Source of the DNA: Colletotrichum lupini
Lineage: Eukaryota; Ascomycota; Sordariomycetes; Glomerellales; Glomerellaceae
DNA: 64,000 nt
Assembly (NCBI RefSeq): GCF_023278565.1
Contig: NC_064679.1
Location: 434,001-498,000, forward strand
Reading direction: 5' to 3'
In this document: positions 12,186-23,069 of the stretch, one piece after another
Position numbering within the stretch: the first letter of the stretch is position 1
Layout: each line of letters starts with the position of its first letter
Notes under the pieces: model-generated
The model's database searches: none
What the model saw: the letters and a program-made list of their open reading frames with translations, nothing else
What the model was told of the DNA's origin: nothing
Position numbers and translations under genes: made by a program

Positions 12186-13638
12186 TCACCAAGCCAACCC
12201 CTCAATCTGCCCCTGCCCAGCCCCACAATCAAGACTCCGACAAAACGACACATCCTCCCCCGTCTTGTCAGAGACATCATGCTTGGGCGTCGCTGGCCAA
12301 ATCTCGCCGCCCTCCTTATCTTCTTGCTCCTTGTGCCGCATCACAAGGTTCCGCGTAATCTCTTGGAAGAAGAGCGGTCCCTTTTCTACGCGCGGGTGGA
12401 GCTCCCCGTTCATGAAAACGCCCGCGTTCAAATTCTTCTGCGCGCCGTTGCAGAGGTCTTTGTCTTCGCGGAGGACCTGCTTGAAGAAGTCTGAGATGTA
12501 GTTGAAGTCTTCGTCGGTGGCTGTGTTATGGCGGTAGACTTCGTATTCCATCTTGGATTGGGTTGATGAGACCGGGACGCAGCGTTGGATGTACATGAAG
12601 TCTGGGCTATGTAGACAAAATTGTTAGCCAGCATTCTTATGTGCTTTGAAAGTTTGTGAGTCGAAGGTGAGGGATTCTTACGTGACCGTCATGGATGCGT
12701 TAGGGTAGAGGTAGCAGCTGTGAATGCCCAGACCAGGAACGGTCTCCTTGTCGACGTTCCAGTGCTGGATCCAGTTTCCTTGCGTTTCGACCCAGTACCT
12801 TGTCAGGTCAGTGGTAGCAGCCACTGCAGGGTGACCAGTCTGGCAATGATAGCACTACGTTTTGATATCACAGTCAGCCTCAAAATCCAGAGAACACCCA
12901 AGCCCTCACAACTCAAGGATAAAATTTGCAAACGAACCTCATTGTAGTTATCCGCAAGCGTCTTCCAGTTGTAATCACCCAGCATGTCCCACGTGTGATC
13001 AAAGTGGTAGTCATCCAAATTAAACCCCTCCAACCGCGACTGCGTATCCACCTCGGCGAAGAACTCCTCCCACGGTACCGACGGCTTCTCCGCGCCATCC
13101 AGATTCACCCAGATGAAGCCGAGCTGATCTACATGAACATGGACCTTGAACAGACTGTTCTTGCTTTTATCGAACGAGGGCAGCTCTTGGTACTTGGGCG
13201 CCTTGGCCAGCTTGCCGTCGAACCCATACGACCATGCTAATATACCAGGGTAAGCATTGCACATTCTGACAGATAGAATTTTGCTGAATAAATCAACTTA
13301 CCGTGATAGTTGCAAGCAAGCACACTCATATGTCCGCTGTCCTTCTCCACCAGGGGATACGCGCGGTGCCGGCAAATGTTGTGGTGGCCCCTGATCTCGC
13401 CCTTACGATCCTTGACGAGAAAGAAGTTAAATCCCGCCTGGGTAATCTGCACAAAGTCACCCGCCTCGACGAAGCGCGCCTTGTGAGAGACGAGCATCCA
13501 CCGTTTAGAGAAGATGGCTCGCCTCTCTAGCTCGTACATGGCTGGAGAGCGGTACCATATCGCGGGCAGAGCACGGACGGCCTTTGGCTCGTCGGGTTCC
13601 GTTGCAGCGGAAGGTTTGCTGAGGCCGAACCAGCTCAT
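12186..13638 (-). CDS. Rieske [2Fe-2S] non-heme iron oxygenase, choline/carnitine monooxygenase type
   Basis: Alpha-subunit-type Rieske oxygenase of 409 aa; exons 13638-13302, 13236-12938, 12854-12682 and 12606-12186. The Rieske ligands are C89-x-H91 and C109-x2-H112 (CRHRAYP and CNYHAW). The mononuclear iron site begins NYNECYHCQTGHP: H215 and H220 are the expected facial-triad histidines. E212, one residue before CYH, sits where naphthalene dioxygenase has its bridging Asp. A bridging Glu here is known for carnitine monooxygenase CntA and is shared by choline monooxygenase-like enzymes, so I place the protein in that subgroup. Substrate is therefore possibly a quaternary ammonium or related compound, but this is not shown by the sequence. 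No reductase partner gene is visible in the window. It is transcribed divergently from the flavin monooxygenase, 802 bp between start codons. Confidence 0.9.
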
Positions 13639-13852
13639 GTCTGCAAAGATACGCTGGGATACAAGATAGAGAGATTTTGGTATAAGTCTGATTCAAAAGA
13701 CTTTGTTGAACAAGCTCTAAAGTATGACAGGCAGTTGGACTGACAAAATGCGGAAAGAAATATTGTCTTTAGCTCACGATTATACTAGCTTGCGGAAGAT
13801 GTTGCAATATTCACTATTTGTAACAGTACACACAATCCCTGTTCGTGATAAC

Positions 13853-13871
13853 GACTCCGCAGTCCGGAGTC
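13853..13871. promoter_or_regulatory. Everted palindrome GACTCCG-N5-CGGAGTC
   Basis: Perfect 7-bp inverted arms separated by CAGTC, giving the core CCG-N5-CGG. Everted CGG half-sites with short spacing are bound by homodimeric Zn2Cys6 proteins (Leu3 uses CCG-N4-CGG). A second CCG-N5-CGG palindrome lies at 17721-17745, upstream of the cupin gene. Function is inferred. Confidence 0.45.
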
Positions 13872-13935
13872 TACTCCATCGCTGTGAGGTATGCAATGGG
13901 GATCATCCCTTCGAACGTCGGAGTACGGAGCCGAG

Positions 13936-13953
13936 AAAGTGGGGACGGACCGG
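13936..13953 (+). promoter_or_regulatory. Shared 18-bp word, copy 1 (AAAGTGGGGACGGACCGG)
   Basis: Identical to 17772-17789. Both copies run on into a TCCG three to four bases later, forming CGG-N9/10-CCG. The copy lies 64 bp after the everted palindrome. An exact 18-bp match 3.8 kb apart is unlikely by chance; a regulator binding site or a remnant of a duplicated promoter segment are the two readings. Confidence 0.45.
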
Positions 13954-13970
13954 GCCTCCGGATCCATCTA

Positions 13971-13990
13971 ATCGGGTGGATTACCCCGAT
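13971..13990. promoter_or_regulatory. Inverted repeat ATCGGG-N8-CCCGAT
   Basis: Six-base arms with an 8-base spacer, containing converging CGG and CCG triplets 10 bases apart, as in Gal4-like site geometry (CGG-Nx-CCG). It lies 17 bp after the shared 18-bp word. Binding is inferred only. Confidence 0.35.
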
Positions 13991-14440
13991 CCAGGAGATA
14001 AACGTCCTTGTCCACCTCCGTGGCGTCCCTATCTTGAGCCATTGAGAAACTCTACGCCTATCGGTTTGTTATGATTGTCTCACATTCGATCTGCTCAGAG
14101 GATATGGAGGTTTGATGTTGCAATGGGAACGACGCCCGTACAGTTTGTTCTTATCTGCACTCCCGCATCACACGGGCCGTCTCCGATCACTCTAATCACG
14201 CGCAGCCATCTCTGGCCCTGCTTGTCCGCATCATGCAATGACAGTCTCTGGACTTATCAAAATACCTTACCTGCATTAAACTTTGACTTGTGACACTACA
14301 TCATTGGCATATCAAACTTATCTCTACACTTTCTGATCTTGATTCTAAGACTTTCACAATCTGGCACCTGCAATATCAATCCCCCTTGCAAACTTGATCA
14401 AAATCCATTGTGACACCTAGCAGAGGCTCATGACCTTACA

Positions 14441-16863
14441 ATGACGGCGAATGGTAAAGTAGAATTGAGTGCCAACGGCAGCACACATCACACCGTCAAT
14501 GGTGTCAATGGACGTCTGAATGACAGTTATTCGGCGGCAGAGGCACCGCACAGCACAAATGAGACCTCATCACATGTCCATATCAACGGCACCTCCAACC
14601 GTGTCAACGGTAGCTACGTTGATCAATTTGACAATGACAATCCCAAAAAAGATCGTCAGCGGCTTCGTGTAACCATCATAGGTGCTGGGTGAGTAGACAG
14701 ACCCATGGAATATGAGAGAGACTCTTGGCTTATGGAACTGTGACAGAGTATCCGGGATCTCGATGGGTGAGTCTCGATGATTCTCACTGGCTACTGTCGA
14801 TCCCGTGGCTGACCCCTCTAAACCACAGCCTACAAACTTCAAAAGCATCTCAAAGACTATGTCGAGATACATATCCTTGAAAAGTCACCAGAACTTGGCG
14901 GGACTTGGTTCGAGAACAGATACCCAGGTTGATACCCCCTTGATATGACCTGCAAAGATGACTTCGCTCACTTTCCATAGGCTGCGCATGCGATGTTCCA
15001 AGCCACTGCTATCAGTTCAGCTTCGCGCCAAATCCCGACTGGTCACGGTTGTAAGCATGGCATGTCTTCGAGCAAGCAGCATCCGGTAAACTGATTTTAT
15101 CACGCAGCTATGCTTCATCTCAGGAGATTCAGGCCTATCTTGACGGTGTAGCACGCCATTTCGATCTGCGCAAGTTCATCAAATTCAACACAACAGTGAC
15201 CAAAGTAGAGTGGTCGGAAGATTCCGGCACATGGTCTGTAAACACCGCGGATGGATCAACGCTCGTATCCGAAATTCTCGTCAACGCCAGCGGCATTCTC
15301 AACAACTTCCAAATGCCAAATATTGAGGGATTCGAGAATTTTGCCGGCCCTGTGCTTCACACAGCCAACTGGGATTCGTCTATAAACCTGAGCGGTCAAC
15401 GAGTCGGCGTTATCGGGGCGGGCGCAAGTTCCGTTCAACTGCTCCCCGAGATCCAAATAGAAGCTCGCAAAATCAGTGTCTTCATCCGAACACCGTCGTG
15501 GATATCTCCGCCGGTAGCCCTGCCAGAGGCCAATCGTCCCGGACACACATACGGCATAGACGAAAAGGAAGCGTTCAGAGAAGATGAGAAGGAGTATCTC
15601 GAAACCAGAAAAGGTCTAGAATCGCAGTTCAACGGAATGTTCCAGGCTTTTTTCAAGGCGAATCCAGAGCAGAGAACTATGCGCCAGCGGTTCGAGACGA
15701 GAATGAGGAGTCTCATCCAAGACAGGACTTTGCAAGACCAGCTCGTCCCAAAGTTCGAAGCGGGATGTCGACGGATCAACCCAGGGGAGAGGTATCTACT
15801 GACACTACAGGAGCCCAATGTCGAGCCGGTGTTTGACGGAATTGAGAGAATCACATCCAGCGGTATCGTCGCGGGTGGTGTTGAGTACCCTGCCGATGTT
15901 TTGATCGCTGCGACAGGCTTCAACACCTCGTTCCGACCTCGTTTCCCGATTCTTGGCCGCAACGGCGTCAACTTGCAAGATCTGTGGGCTGATGAGCCAA
16001 CATCATATTGCGGGACCGGGGTCTCTGGGTTCCCCAATTACATGGTCTTCCTAGGCCCCAACACACCAATTTCAAACGGAAGCCTCATGGGTACGTCGTC
16101 TTTTGAGTAGATGTCATTGTTGTTGAGCGACGACTAAGTAGGTCCCTCCAGGTCCCATCGAGGCGACGGGAGATTACTTTATCAGAATCCTCTCAAAGGT
16201 CATCAGACAGCGCGTCAAATCCTTTGACGTAAGACCAGAAGCGCAAAGCGACTTTGATAAGCATACTCAAGAGTTCATGAAGAACATGGTGTGGACGGGC
16301 ACATGTCGCAGTTGGTGTAAGTAAACAACAACCTCCGAGCACCAACCGCGCTCTCAACTTGAGAGAATCGCAATCACTGACAGTGTGTACAAATAGTCAA
16401 GAAGGGCGTCACAGGAAAAGTCAGCGCCCTCTGGCCAGGAAGTTCCCTTCACTACATGCAATGCTTGGCTGAGGACCGGTGGGAAGACTACGACTGGCGC
16501 TACGACGGTGAAAGGTACTCGTACTGGCGCGAGGGCTTCTCCTGGATCGAGCAGCCCGAGAAGGATCCACTCGGTATCGACCAGCGGGAGTATGCGACGT
16601 CCATGACTACCATCCCCCACAGGGCTTCTGATCTCAGCTTCTACCTGCAGAAGGCCGAGTCTCTCCCGCCAGGAGCGGTTGCGTTTGTCCCTCAGGCTCA
16701 CGAACAGAAGCAGTATGTTGAAGAGGACGTGAAGATAGTGAACAATTTGGAGGGGTCTGGAAAGAAGGATGTCTCAGATGTCGTCAAAGACCAGACTTGT
16801 GCGTCTGCTCAGAGTATCCAGAACATCGAAGCTCTCAGACCGAGTGTTATGGTCCCGGTCTAA
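14441..16863 (+). CDS. Type I Baeyer-Villiger/flavin-containing monooxygenase
   Basis: FAD- and NADPH-dependent monooxygenase that would insert oxygen next to a carbonyl or oxidise a heteroatom. Seven exons (14441-14688, 14747-14766, 14829-14927, 14981-15050, 15108-16090, 16152-16316, 16397-16863) give 683 aa. A ~73-residue Asn/Ser/Thr-rich N-terminal extension with repeated VNG/ING triplets precedes the FAD motif VTIIGAGVSGIS (77-88). Then follow GGTWFENRYPGCACDVPSH, typical of BVMOs, the BVMO fingerprint FAGPVLHTANWD (224-235), and the NADPH Rossmann motif VGVIGAGASS (245-254). The fingerprint ends in D rather than P, a known variant. The C-terminal part (WPGSSLHYMQCLAEDRWEDY) resembles fungal steroid/cycloalkanone monooxygenase-like proteins. 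The second exon is only 20 nt. It is divergent from the Rieske gene, which suggests coupled oxidation of one substrate; the substrate is unknown. Confidence 0.9.
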
Positions 16864-17720
16864 GAGGCAGGCGGTCATAGATGATTCCTTATATTTGCAG
16901 CTTCCTTGCAACCGCGATCGGACTCTATTAGCATAGAATTGTCGGAAATACTAGAAATTAGAGGAATGATTCTAAAGCATCTAGCAACAGCTGTGGCGAC
17001 CAAGTATTTTATGGATATGAAGTAATGCCCAACACTAGAGGGAATCTACAACAAGAAGATATCTAGGAGAAGAAGGCTCACCACCGAGGGGTAAGCTGTG
17101 AAGCGTCAAGGGAATTCGGTGCGAGTAGTTCCTGTGGACATGGTCAGTGTAGTCAAATCTTTGATTCAAGGGTTCGATTTTGTTCCGTGTGTCTGTGAGT
17201 TTTACCAAAGGTAGAAAGGGTAAACGAAATTGATCGTCGGATGCTCGTCCATGCTAGCAAGAACATTTTCAAACTCCATAATTTGCTTACAGGAATTCCG
17301 TTGCCTAATCCGGCTCAAGAGAATCAAGACGATGTATCGCGGTATCAAACAGCCACGTAGAAGTCTCAGGGCTTAATGAAGAATAAATCGAATTAAGCCC
17401 TCCAATTTTTGAACCCTAATTCAACTACGATTAGGTATGATTCTGACCAAGGCGGCGATTATATACTACTCAACTCGTGGAATTGGTGTTTTCCACGTAC
17501 CAGGAACCAAATCACGTCTTACACGCCCAAGAGCCCCCCCATTGGAGTTTATATCTCCACCCCCAGCAAATCATCCCAGTCTTACCCCAGACTTGCCAAC
17601 CTCGCCAGCAATTCACCCACTTACAATTGATCATGGCCTAGCTTCACCAAAATCAAACCACATGAATTTCAACGTCGTACCTAGCTGAACAGAGTCTCAC
17701 GTTCAAATTCATACATCATT

Positions 17721-17745
17721 GTCTGGACCGGAACGCGGTCCGGAC
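17721..17745. promoter_or_regulatory. Everted palindrome around GGACCG-N5-CGGTCC
   Basis: Perfect 6-bp arms around GAACG, extendable to 10-bp arms with a single mismatch. The core is CCG-N5-CGG, the same spacing as at 13853-13871. It is 30 bp before the second copy of the shared 18-bp word and about 460 bp before the cupin start codon. Confidence 0.45.
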
Positions 17746-17771
17746 GTGTGTCATTGTGCAGGACGAAAGTC

Positions 17772-17789
17772 AAAGTGGGGACGGACCGG
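17772..17789 (+). promoter_or_regulatory. Shared 18-bp word, copy 2 (AAAGTGGGGACGGACCGG)
   Basis: Exact copy of 13936-13953, in the same orientation and again downstream of a CCG-N5-CGG palindrome. Followed by TATCTCCG, giving CGG-N10-CCG. It suggests the cupin gene shares a regulator with the Rieske/BVMO pair. Confidence 0.45.
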
Positions 17790-18205
17790 TATCTCCGTGG
17801 CCCACGGGGACGATGAACCGCATTTCAAGGTGTTCCCACTCCACCACCATCCATCCCCTCCAATCCCCTCCATTCCCCCGCCTTTTGTCTCGACAGACGA
17901 GACGAGTTATGGCCTGGCTTGCTCCCACCGATAGCGGGCAATAAAATGGTAAGCAAAAAAACTTGCCGAATCAAGCAATTCTTCCCTGTCCTTTCGCCCC
18001 AGAGTTGACATATCAGCTACCTTAGAATACATATCTCGTCTAGCAATACATACCTACATGCTCCAAAATAGACAGACCCTGTAAAGAATAGAACCTTGGT
18101 CCCTCCTCTCCCCTCTTAGTCCACCTGAAATCACCCATCCAAGCGCCATCTCTCCCGTTTTGACTAACACTCATTCCGCACTTCACAAGACTCTCAGAAC
18201 AAGCC

Positions 18206-19230
18206 ATGGCTTCATCAATGGAAGTAGAATGCTACCTCCTCTCATCCAACCCAGACGCCCCGAACAGTCCCCTCCCCGTAATCCACTACAGAAACGTCCT
18301 CCCGGAACCCCGGAATGAGGAGTCGGTGACGGAGTTCCTGACCCGGAACCGGTGGGAGAAGAGGGTGAGTCTGTCATGATCACATCACAATGTGCAACCT
18401 AGACCTCAACTCTCCTTTTCCGCCACCCTTCTCTGTTTCAAGATCTCTCATCACCGTCACGATACGTGCCTCATATATATAGTGAGAGTAACCATCCATT
18501 CTCAACTGACACTTCCGCGTCCCCGGCAAAAGGGTACCTGGGGCCACATCCCCATCCGCCACTTCCACCCTAACAGCCACGAGTGCTACGGTACGTCCAA
18601 CTAAACTCATTACCCCAACCAATTATTTTCCATTCCCTCCCATACCACATCGACTTGATATCGAGCCGCGAAGGAGGAAGCTCTAGACAAGTATCTGACC
18701 ATCTCAAAGGCATCTTCAGCGGCTACTCAACCCTCCTAATCGGCAAAATCAACGAAGGCACAGGCCAAGAAATCTCTGTATCGACGGGCGACGTCATTGT
18801 TCTTCCCGCGGGCACGGCACATTCTTGTCTCGAGAGCTCGGAAGATTATCGATATATCGGCGTCTATCCCGAGGTCTGTCTACTTACTTCTGTTCACGCC
18901 ACCCCTATCTACCTATCCTTCTCTTAACACATCCTCCGTCTTAATCATGCTATCCTGCTCCATTTTCTTTCTCCATGGAGATAGACCAACTACCTCTAGC
19001 TTCATCTCATCTTCCCCCAAACCCCAGGACACAAACGTGCACGGCATCTAGCTTACACTATACACATAATCTAGGGTTGTCCAAGATGGGTGAATGAGAT
19101 GGGCAAAAAGCCAGCCGGTACTTTCAGCCCCGTCATCAAAGATGTAGGCATGCCGGAACGGGATCCAGTGTACGGAGTAGACGGGCCGTTGATGAGACTC
19201 TGGCATCGGAATGTGCTAGCAAAGTTGTAA
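18206..19230 (+). CDS. Cupin-domain protein (YjlB-like)
   Basis: Small single-domain cupin of 178 aa from exons 18206-18364, 18533-18590, 18710-18873 and 19075-19230. Both canonical motifs are present. Motif 1 is HFHPNSHECYG with H63, H65 and E70 as metal ligands; motif 2 is GDVIVLPAGTAHSC with the ligand His after PAGTA. The intron before exon 4 was set by the conserved YPEGCPRW junction. Cupins of this type are found in fungi and bacteria (B. subtilis YjlB) without a well-defined reaction; a metal-dependent isomerase, lyase or dioxygenase role on a small molecule is possible. Introns are longer than average for this window (168, 119 and 201 nt). Shared promoter elements suggest co-regulation with the Rieske/BVMO pair. 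Confidence 0.85.
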
Positions 19231-20048
19231 AGAGCGGCGGTGGAGGAGGGATTGATTTGTGACGATACACATGATATACATCACTCACGAGAAACGTCAC
19301 GTAACTTGGTGGGAAGGCTAGTCATTCATCCATATGTGAGCATGCCGTGATAGTTGGTATGATGCTACCCACGCCTCGATCTAGACCTCTGCAATCCTTC
19401 TAATCTTCATGCTTCTTTCCTCATCCCGCTTCGTACAAATACATGGACAGGTACCCTAATGATACCAAGGGGGCTCGTCTCAACCCTTAGCCCCCGATTA
19501 CACACGATACGTAACAACAAGAATTTGATAATACAGCAGAGTAGGGGGTTGTGTACTCAGAAAAGTGGTGAAGCGTTTCAAGGTCAGTCATCTGCATCGT
19601 CACAAGCTTCACGTTAAAATCCGCAGGCAGCGAACATAACTAAGCGTTAACTCGTGAGGTGTGTGTGGTACTGAAGAGGAAACAAGAACTGGGAAAAAGA
19701 GTAAAAGAGAAAAAAAAGACATTAGGAAATATTCCTTTGCGAGAGTCGCCCCTCGTATGCGTATGATGCATGCCAATGCAGTCGTCATCGTTTCCCAAAT
19801 GCCATGTTCGTGATCCTTCCTTCGCCGGTAGGAAAGAGTTCAAAAGAAAAAAAAAAGGAAATCCTAGCTGCCCTGTTTTATACGCCTTTGCGCTCCGTCT
19901 CTCCATGCTATCCCACTGTGGTATCATTCGCCTGGTGGCATAGCCAGGTCAATTACGATCAAATGTAGTGCGCCCAAAGTTGGCAGCACAGGGTTCACAG
20001 CGTAGAGCCGTTTGCTCGACTTCACCATAGCCCTATTAAGAGCTCGCT
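19231..20048. other. Convergent intergenic region
   Basis: About 0.8 kb between the stop codons of the cupin and trehalose synthase subunit genes. Several purine-rich runs are present near 19690-19720 and 19840-19860. No gene was recognised. Confidence 0.5.
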
Positions 20049-23000
20049 TTACTGAGTAGTGGCAAGCTTCTGGAGAGCGAGCAAGACACCTAGTCACAAT
20101 TAATACTTGAGTACGAAATTGAGCAGAGACAATCAACTTACCACTCACACCTTGTGTCAATGTCGCACCAGCCTCAGTATTGCGGCTGTGCAAGCTGACA
20201 GTTACAACATCCTCGACAACCTTGTCTTCTCCAAGGGCGTTGGCCCACTTGAACACCTTTTCATCCTCACGCCCGTCACCAACGACCATGAGGAAGTCAA
20301 CAGGGCTCTTGTGCTCCGAGTCAGGGGCCATGTGGACGCGGAGATCATCAAAGATCTTTTCTGCCGCGGTGCTCTTGGTCCAGTCAATGGGCTCAACGAC
20401 AATGGAGCCATCGAGAGGAATGGCGTGGACACGCTGTGCCTCGCATGCATCGTTGACATGACTGGCACAGTCTCCAGCCTGGCGGGCTGCGGACTCGTAA
20501 TCCTCGGCGCTCTTGTAGTGGAAGATCAAGCTGCAGCGTCGCTCTTCGATTTCGGCACCGGGGGTACGCTCGAGGAAGTAAGTCATGATGGACTTGACGG
20601 ACTCTTTCCAGCTGGAAATCTGCTCTCTGTCCGCCATCTCCTGCCAGGTGTTCTTGCCGCAGTCCTTGAGGAAGCAGCCGTTCTCGGCAATGAGACCGAG
20701 GTTGGGTACGCGGCGGAACAATCGGTCGAGCTCTTCCGGGCGGCGACCGGACATGATGTAGACGGTGTTGCGCTCGTCGAGCAGAAGCTCGTTCAAGACA
20801 TCCAGGGTACGCTGCTCCAATTAGACTTGTTAATAAAGCAGAGGTTCTTGAAAGGATTCTTACCTGAGGGCTGACAGGGATGATCTGGTTCATTGGGCCC
20901 CAACTAACCAAAGTGCCTTCATAGTCGAGGATAAAGAGGCGTCGATTGCTGCGAGAGTATCGCTGAGCCAGAGTGTTGATGTTGAGACGCGGGACCGAAG
21001 TTTGGTCGTGCTTGTGCTGCTCGTCGTATACGCGATCGAGGCGAGACAAGAATTCGCTGAACCAGTGCGATCCGGTGTGGTGCATGACGGCCGAGTAAAG
21101 CGCAGTCCAGCGGCGTTCCTTTTCTTCGTCGCCCATCTCGAGTGCTGTCTTGATCGCGTCGGCGCATTGGCGGTAGTCCCAGGGGTTGACCGAAAGCTCG
21201 TTGCCGCCAAATAGCGACGATGTACCAGTGAATTCGGACAAAATTAGCGAGCCATGCTTCTTCTCGGAGAAGACCTCGCCATCCTGGCAGAAGAGATACT
21301 CGTGCGATGTCAAGTTCATGCCCTCGCGCTGGCTCGTGATCATCAGCGCATCGGCCATGGTCAACAGGGCAAGGTACTGGGGGTAGTCGATATCCTGCTT
21401 CAAGTAGACGACGGGTTGGTAGGCCAGGTTGGCCCAGGAAGAGTTGACTCGGGTGACAATGTCGCTAACAGTCGCATCCAAATCAGACTTTTCGCTACCG
21501 GAGAGGGCGACTTGGATAAGGACAATCTTGTCGCGCCATTCGGGATTCTTGTTCAGGAACAGCTCGTAGGAAAGAAGCTTCTGACGAACGCCGCGAACGT
21601 GGTCGAGCTTGTCGCGAGCTACAATGAGCTTCTTGCCCTGGTAGCGCTCCTTCATGATCTCGACCCATCTCTTCACATCGTTGTCGCCGCGGTGTTCGCT
21701 GAGGTTGACAGGATCAATGCCGATGGGCAAGTTAACCACGTCGACAAAACGATCCTCCAGCTGCAGTCCATCAGTGGTTGCTTCGACACTCAGCAACCTG
21801 CTGCAGGTCTGCAAAAAGTGACGAGTGTACTCGTGGATCTGGAAGCCAATGAGGTTGGCACCCAGCATGCCCTCGAGAAGCTGCTTGCGCACGGCCAAGC
21901 ATCTGAAAACCTCGGAAGAGGGGAAGGCAACGTGCAGGAAGAAGCCAATCTTGGCGTCGGGCAGCTTCTTGCGCACCATGCCGGGAACGAGCAGCAGGTG
22001 GTAGTCGTGTACCCAGATAACGTCGCCGCGCTTCCAGTTCTTAACAATCTTGTCGGCAAAGGCCTGGTTGACGTTGACGTAGTACTTCCATGAGTGATCC
22101 TCGAAGGCCTTGCTCTTGGGGTTGTCGGGGATCTGGTAGTGGAAGACGGGCCAGAGAATCTGCTTGCAAAAGTGCGAGTAGTGGCCGTCAAAGTCCTTGT
22201 CGGAGCAGAAGACGGTCAGCATGTCGTGCTCGGTGGCGAGCCTGTCCTCGATGTCCTGCTTCTGCTGGGTACCCTCGAGGGCGTCGGTGGGCATGCCGAG
22301 GGTGCCAACCCAAGTGTATTCTCCAAGCTTGCCATCGCGGGCAGCGGCCTCGGCGGCGTTGCGCAAACCACCGTTGCCCTGGTCGGCGTTCATAACGCGC
22401 CAGTTGGCGTGGGAAAAGACCCGGTCATGGCTGTCGCTTCTAACGAGCGGCCGAGGCTGGGTGATGCCCTGACGACCAAGTTCTCTGGCCTTCTCGAGGG
22501 TGCGACTATGCTCGGCGATGAAGGCAGGCGGGGGCGAGCTCGCGCGGGACTTGGGCTGGGTGGCTCTAGCACCCCACTTGGGAGAACCTTTGTCGATTGG
22601 CGCACCACGCTTGCGCTCTTCGTCGGGGAATATACGGAAACCGTCCTCGTTCGTGAAGGGATCTTTCGGGACAACGTCTTCGGTCGGGGTAATGGGAGGT
22701 GTAATGTCGCGGATCGGGTTGAAGAGACTGGGTTGGTTGTCGCCTTCGGTTCGCTGAGACTTTTCGGACTTTTTGGCGCGGCGCAAAGGGTCGCCACGTT
22801 GAGGCGTTCCAGGGAGGGCGAAGTGGACGGTTTTAGGGAGAAATCTGGACGTTGGCAAATTAGTTCTTGATCTTGCATGACAAGGCGATCAAGATTGAAG
22901 CCCAGCAGCCGGTGGGAGTCTTGGATGGTTGCATGAGAAGTATCTGCGCAGAGGGGGGTATCCTGGCAGATACTTCGTTGACGTTGATGTGACGGAAAGG

Positions 23001-23069
23001 CAAGTAAGGCAGACATATCATAATCTTGAGACGGAGGAGAGCTTACAATGATGCGATAAATACCGTCAT
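20049..23069 (-). CDS. TPS3: Trehalose synthase complex regulatory subunit (Tps3/Tsl1-like)
   Basis: Large subunit of the cytosolic trehalose-6-phosphate synthase/phosphatase complex, 904 aa. Exons are 23069-23047, 22844-20864, 20811-20142 and 20089-20049. The first exon codes only MTVFIASL and splices to FLPKTVHFALPG. A Ser/Pro-rich N-terminal region (residues 10-150) carries likely phosphosites (ITPPITPTED, RASSPPPAF). A GT20 synthase domain follows (about 170-640), then a HAD-like trehalose-phosphatase domain (640-890). Catalytic motifs are degraded. The phosphatase DxDGT motif reads D648-Y-E650-GT, so the acid/base Asp is Glu. The synthase sugar-nucleotide motif, normally xRLDYIKGV, reads DKLDHVRGV near residue 418, swapping the key Arg and Lys. 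With the long N-terminus this fits the non-catalytic Tps3/Tsl1 class rather than the Tps2 phosphatase. Last exon is 41 nt. Confidence 0.9.

Larger units (their letters stand above)
13639..14440. promoter_or_regulatory. Divergent Rieske/BVMO promoter with candidate zinc-cluster sites
   Basis: This 802-bp region separates two divergent start codons. Between 13853 and 13990 it is rich in CGG/CCG triplets and contains a perfect everted palindrome, an 18-bp word shared with the cupin upstream region, and an ATCGGG-N8-CCCGAT inverted repeat; each is listed separately. The last 250 bp before the BVMO start is A/T- and C-rich, like a fungal 5' leader. No obvious TATA box was seen. Confidence 0.6.
16864..18205. 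other. Intergenic region upstream of the cupin gene
   Basis: About 1.3 kb between the BVMO stop and the cupin start. The distal part holds the palindrome and the 18-bp word repeated from the Rieske/BVMO promoter, plus a small IR CCGTGG-C-CCACGG at 17795-17807. The proximal 300 bp is C/T-rich, like a fungal promoter and leader. No gene was recognised. Confidence 0.5.

Noticed and set aside
21254..22870. Long plus-strand frames (279 and 258 codons) across 21-23 kb
   Set aside because: They are antisense to the trehalose synthase subunit, which has conserved motifs and splice-consistent exons; no domain is seen in the antisense frames.
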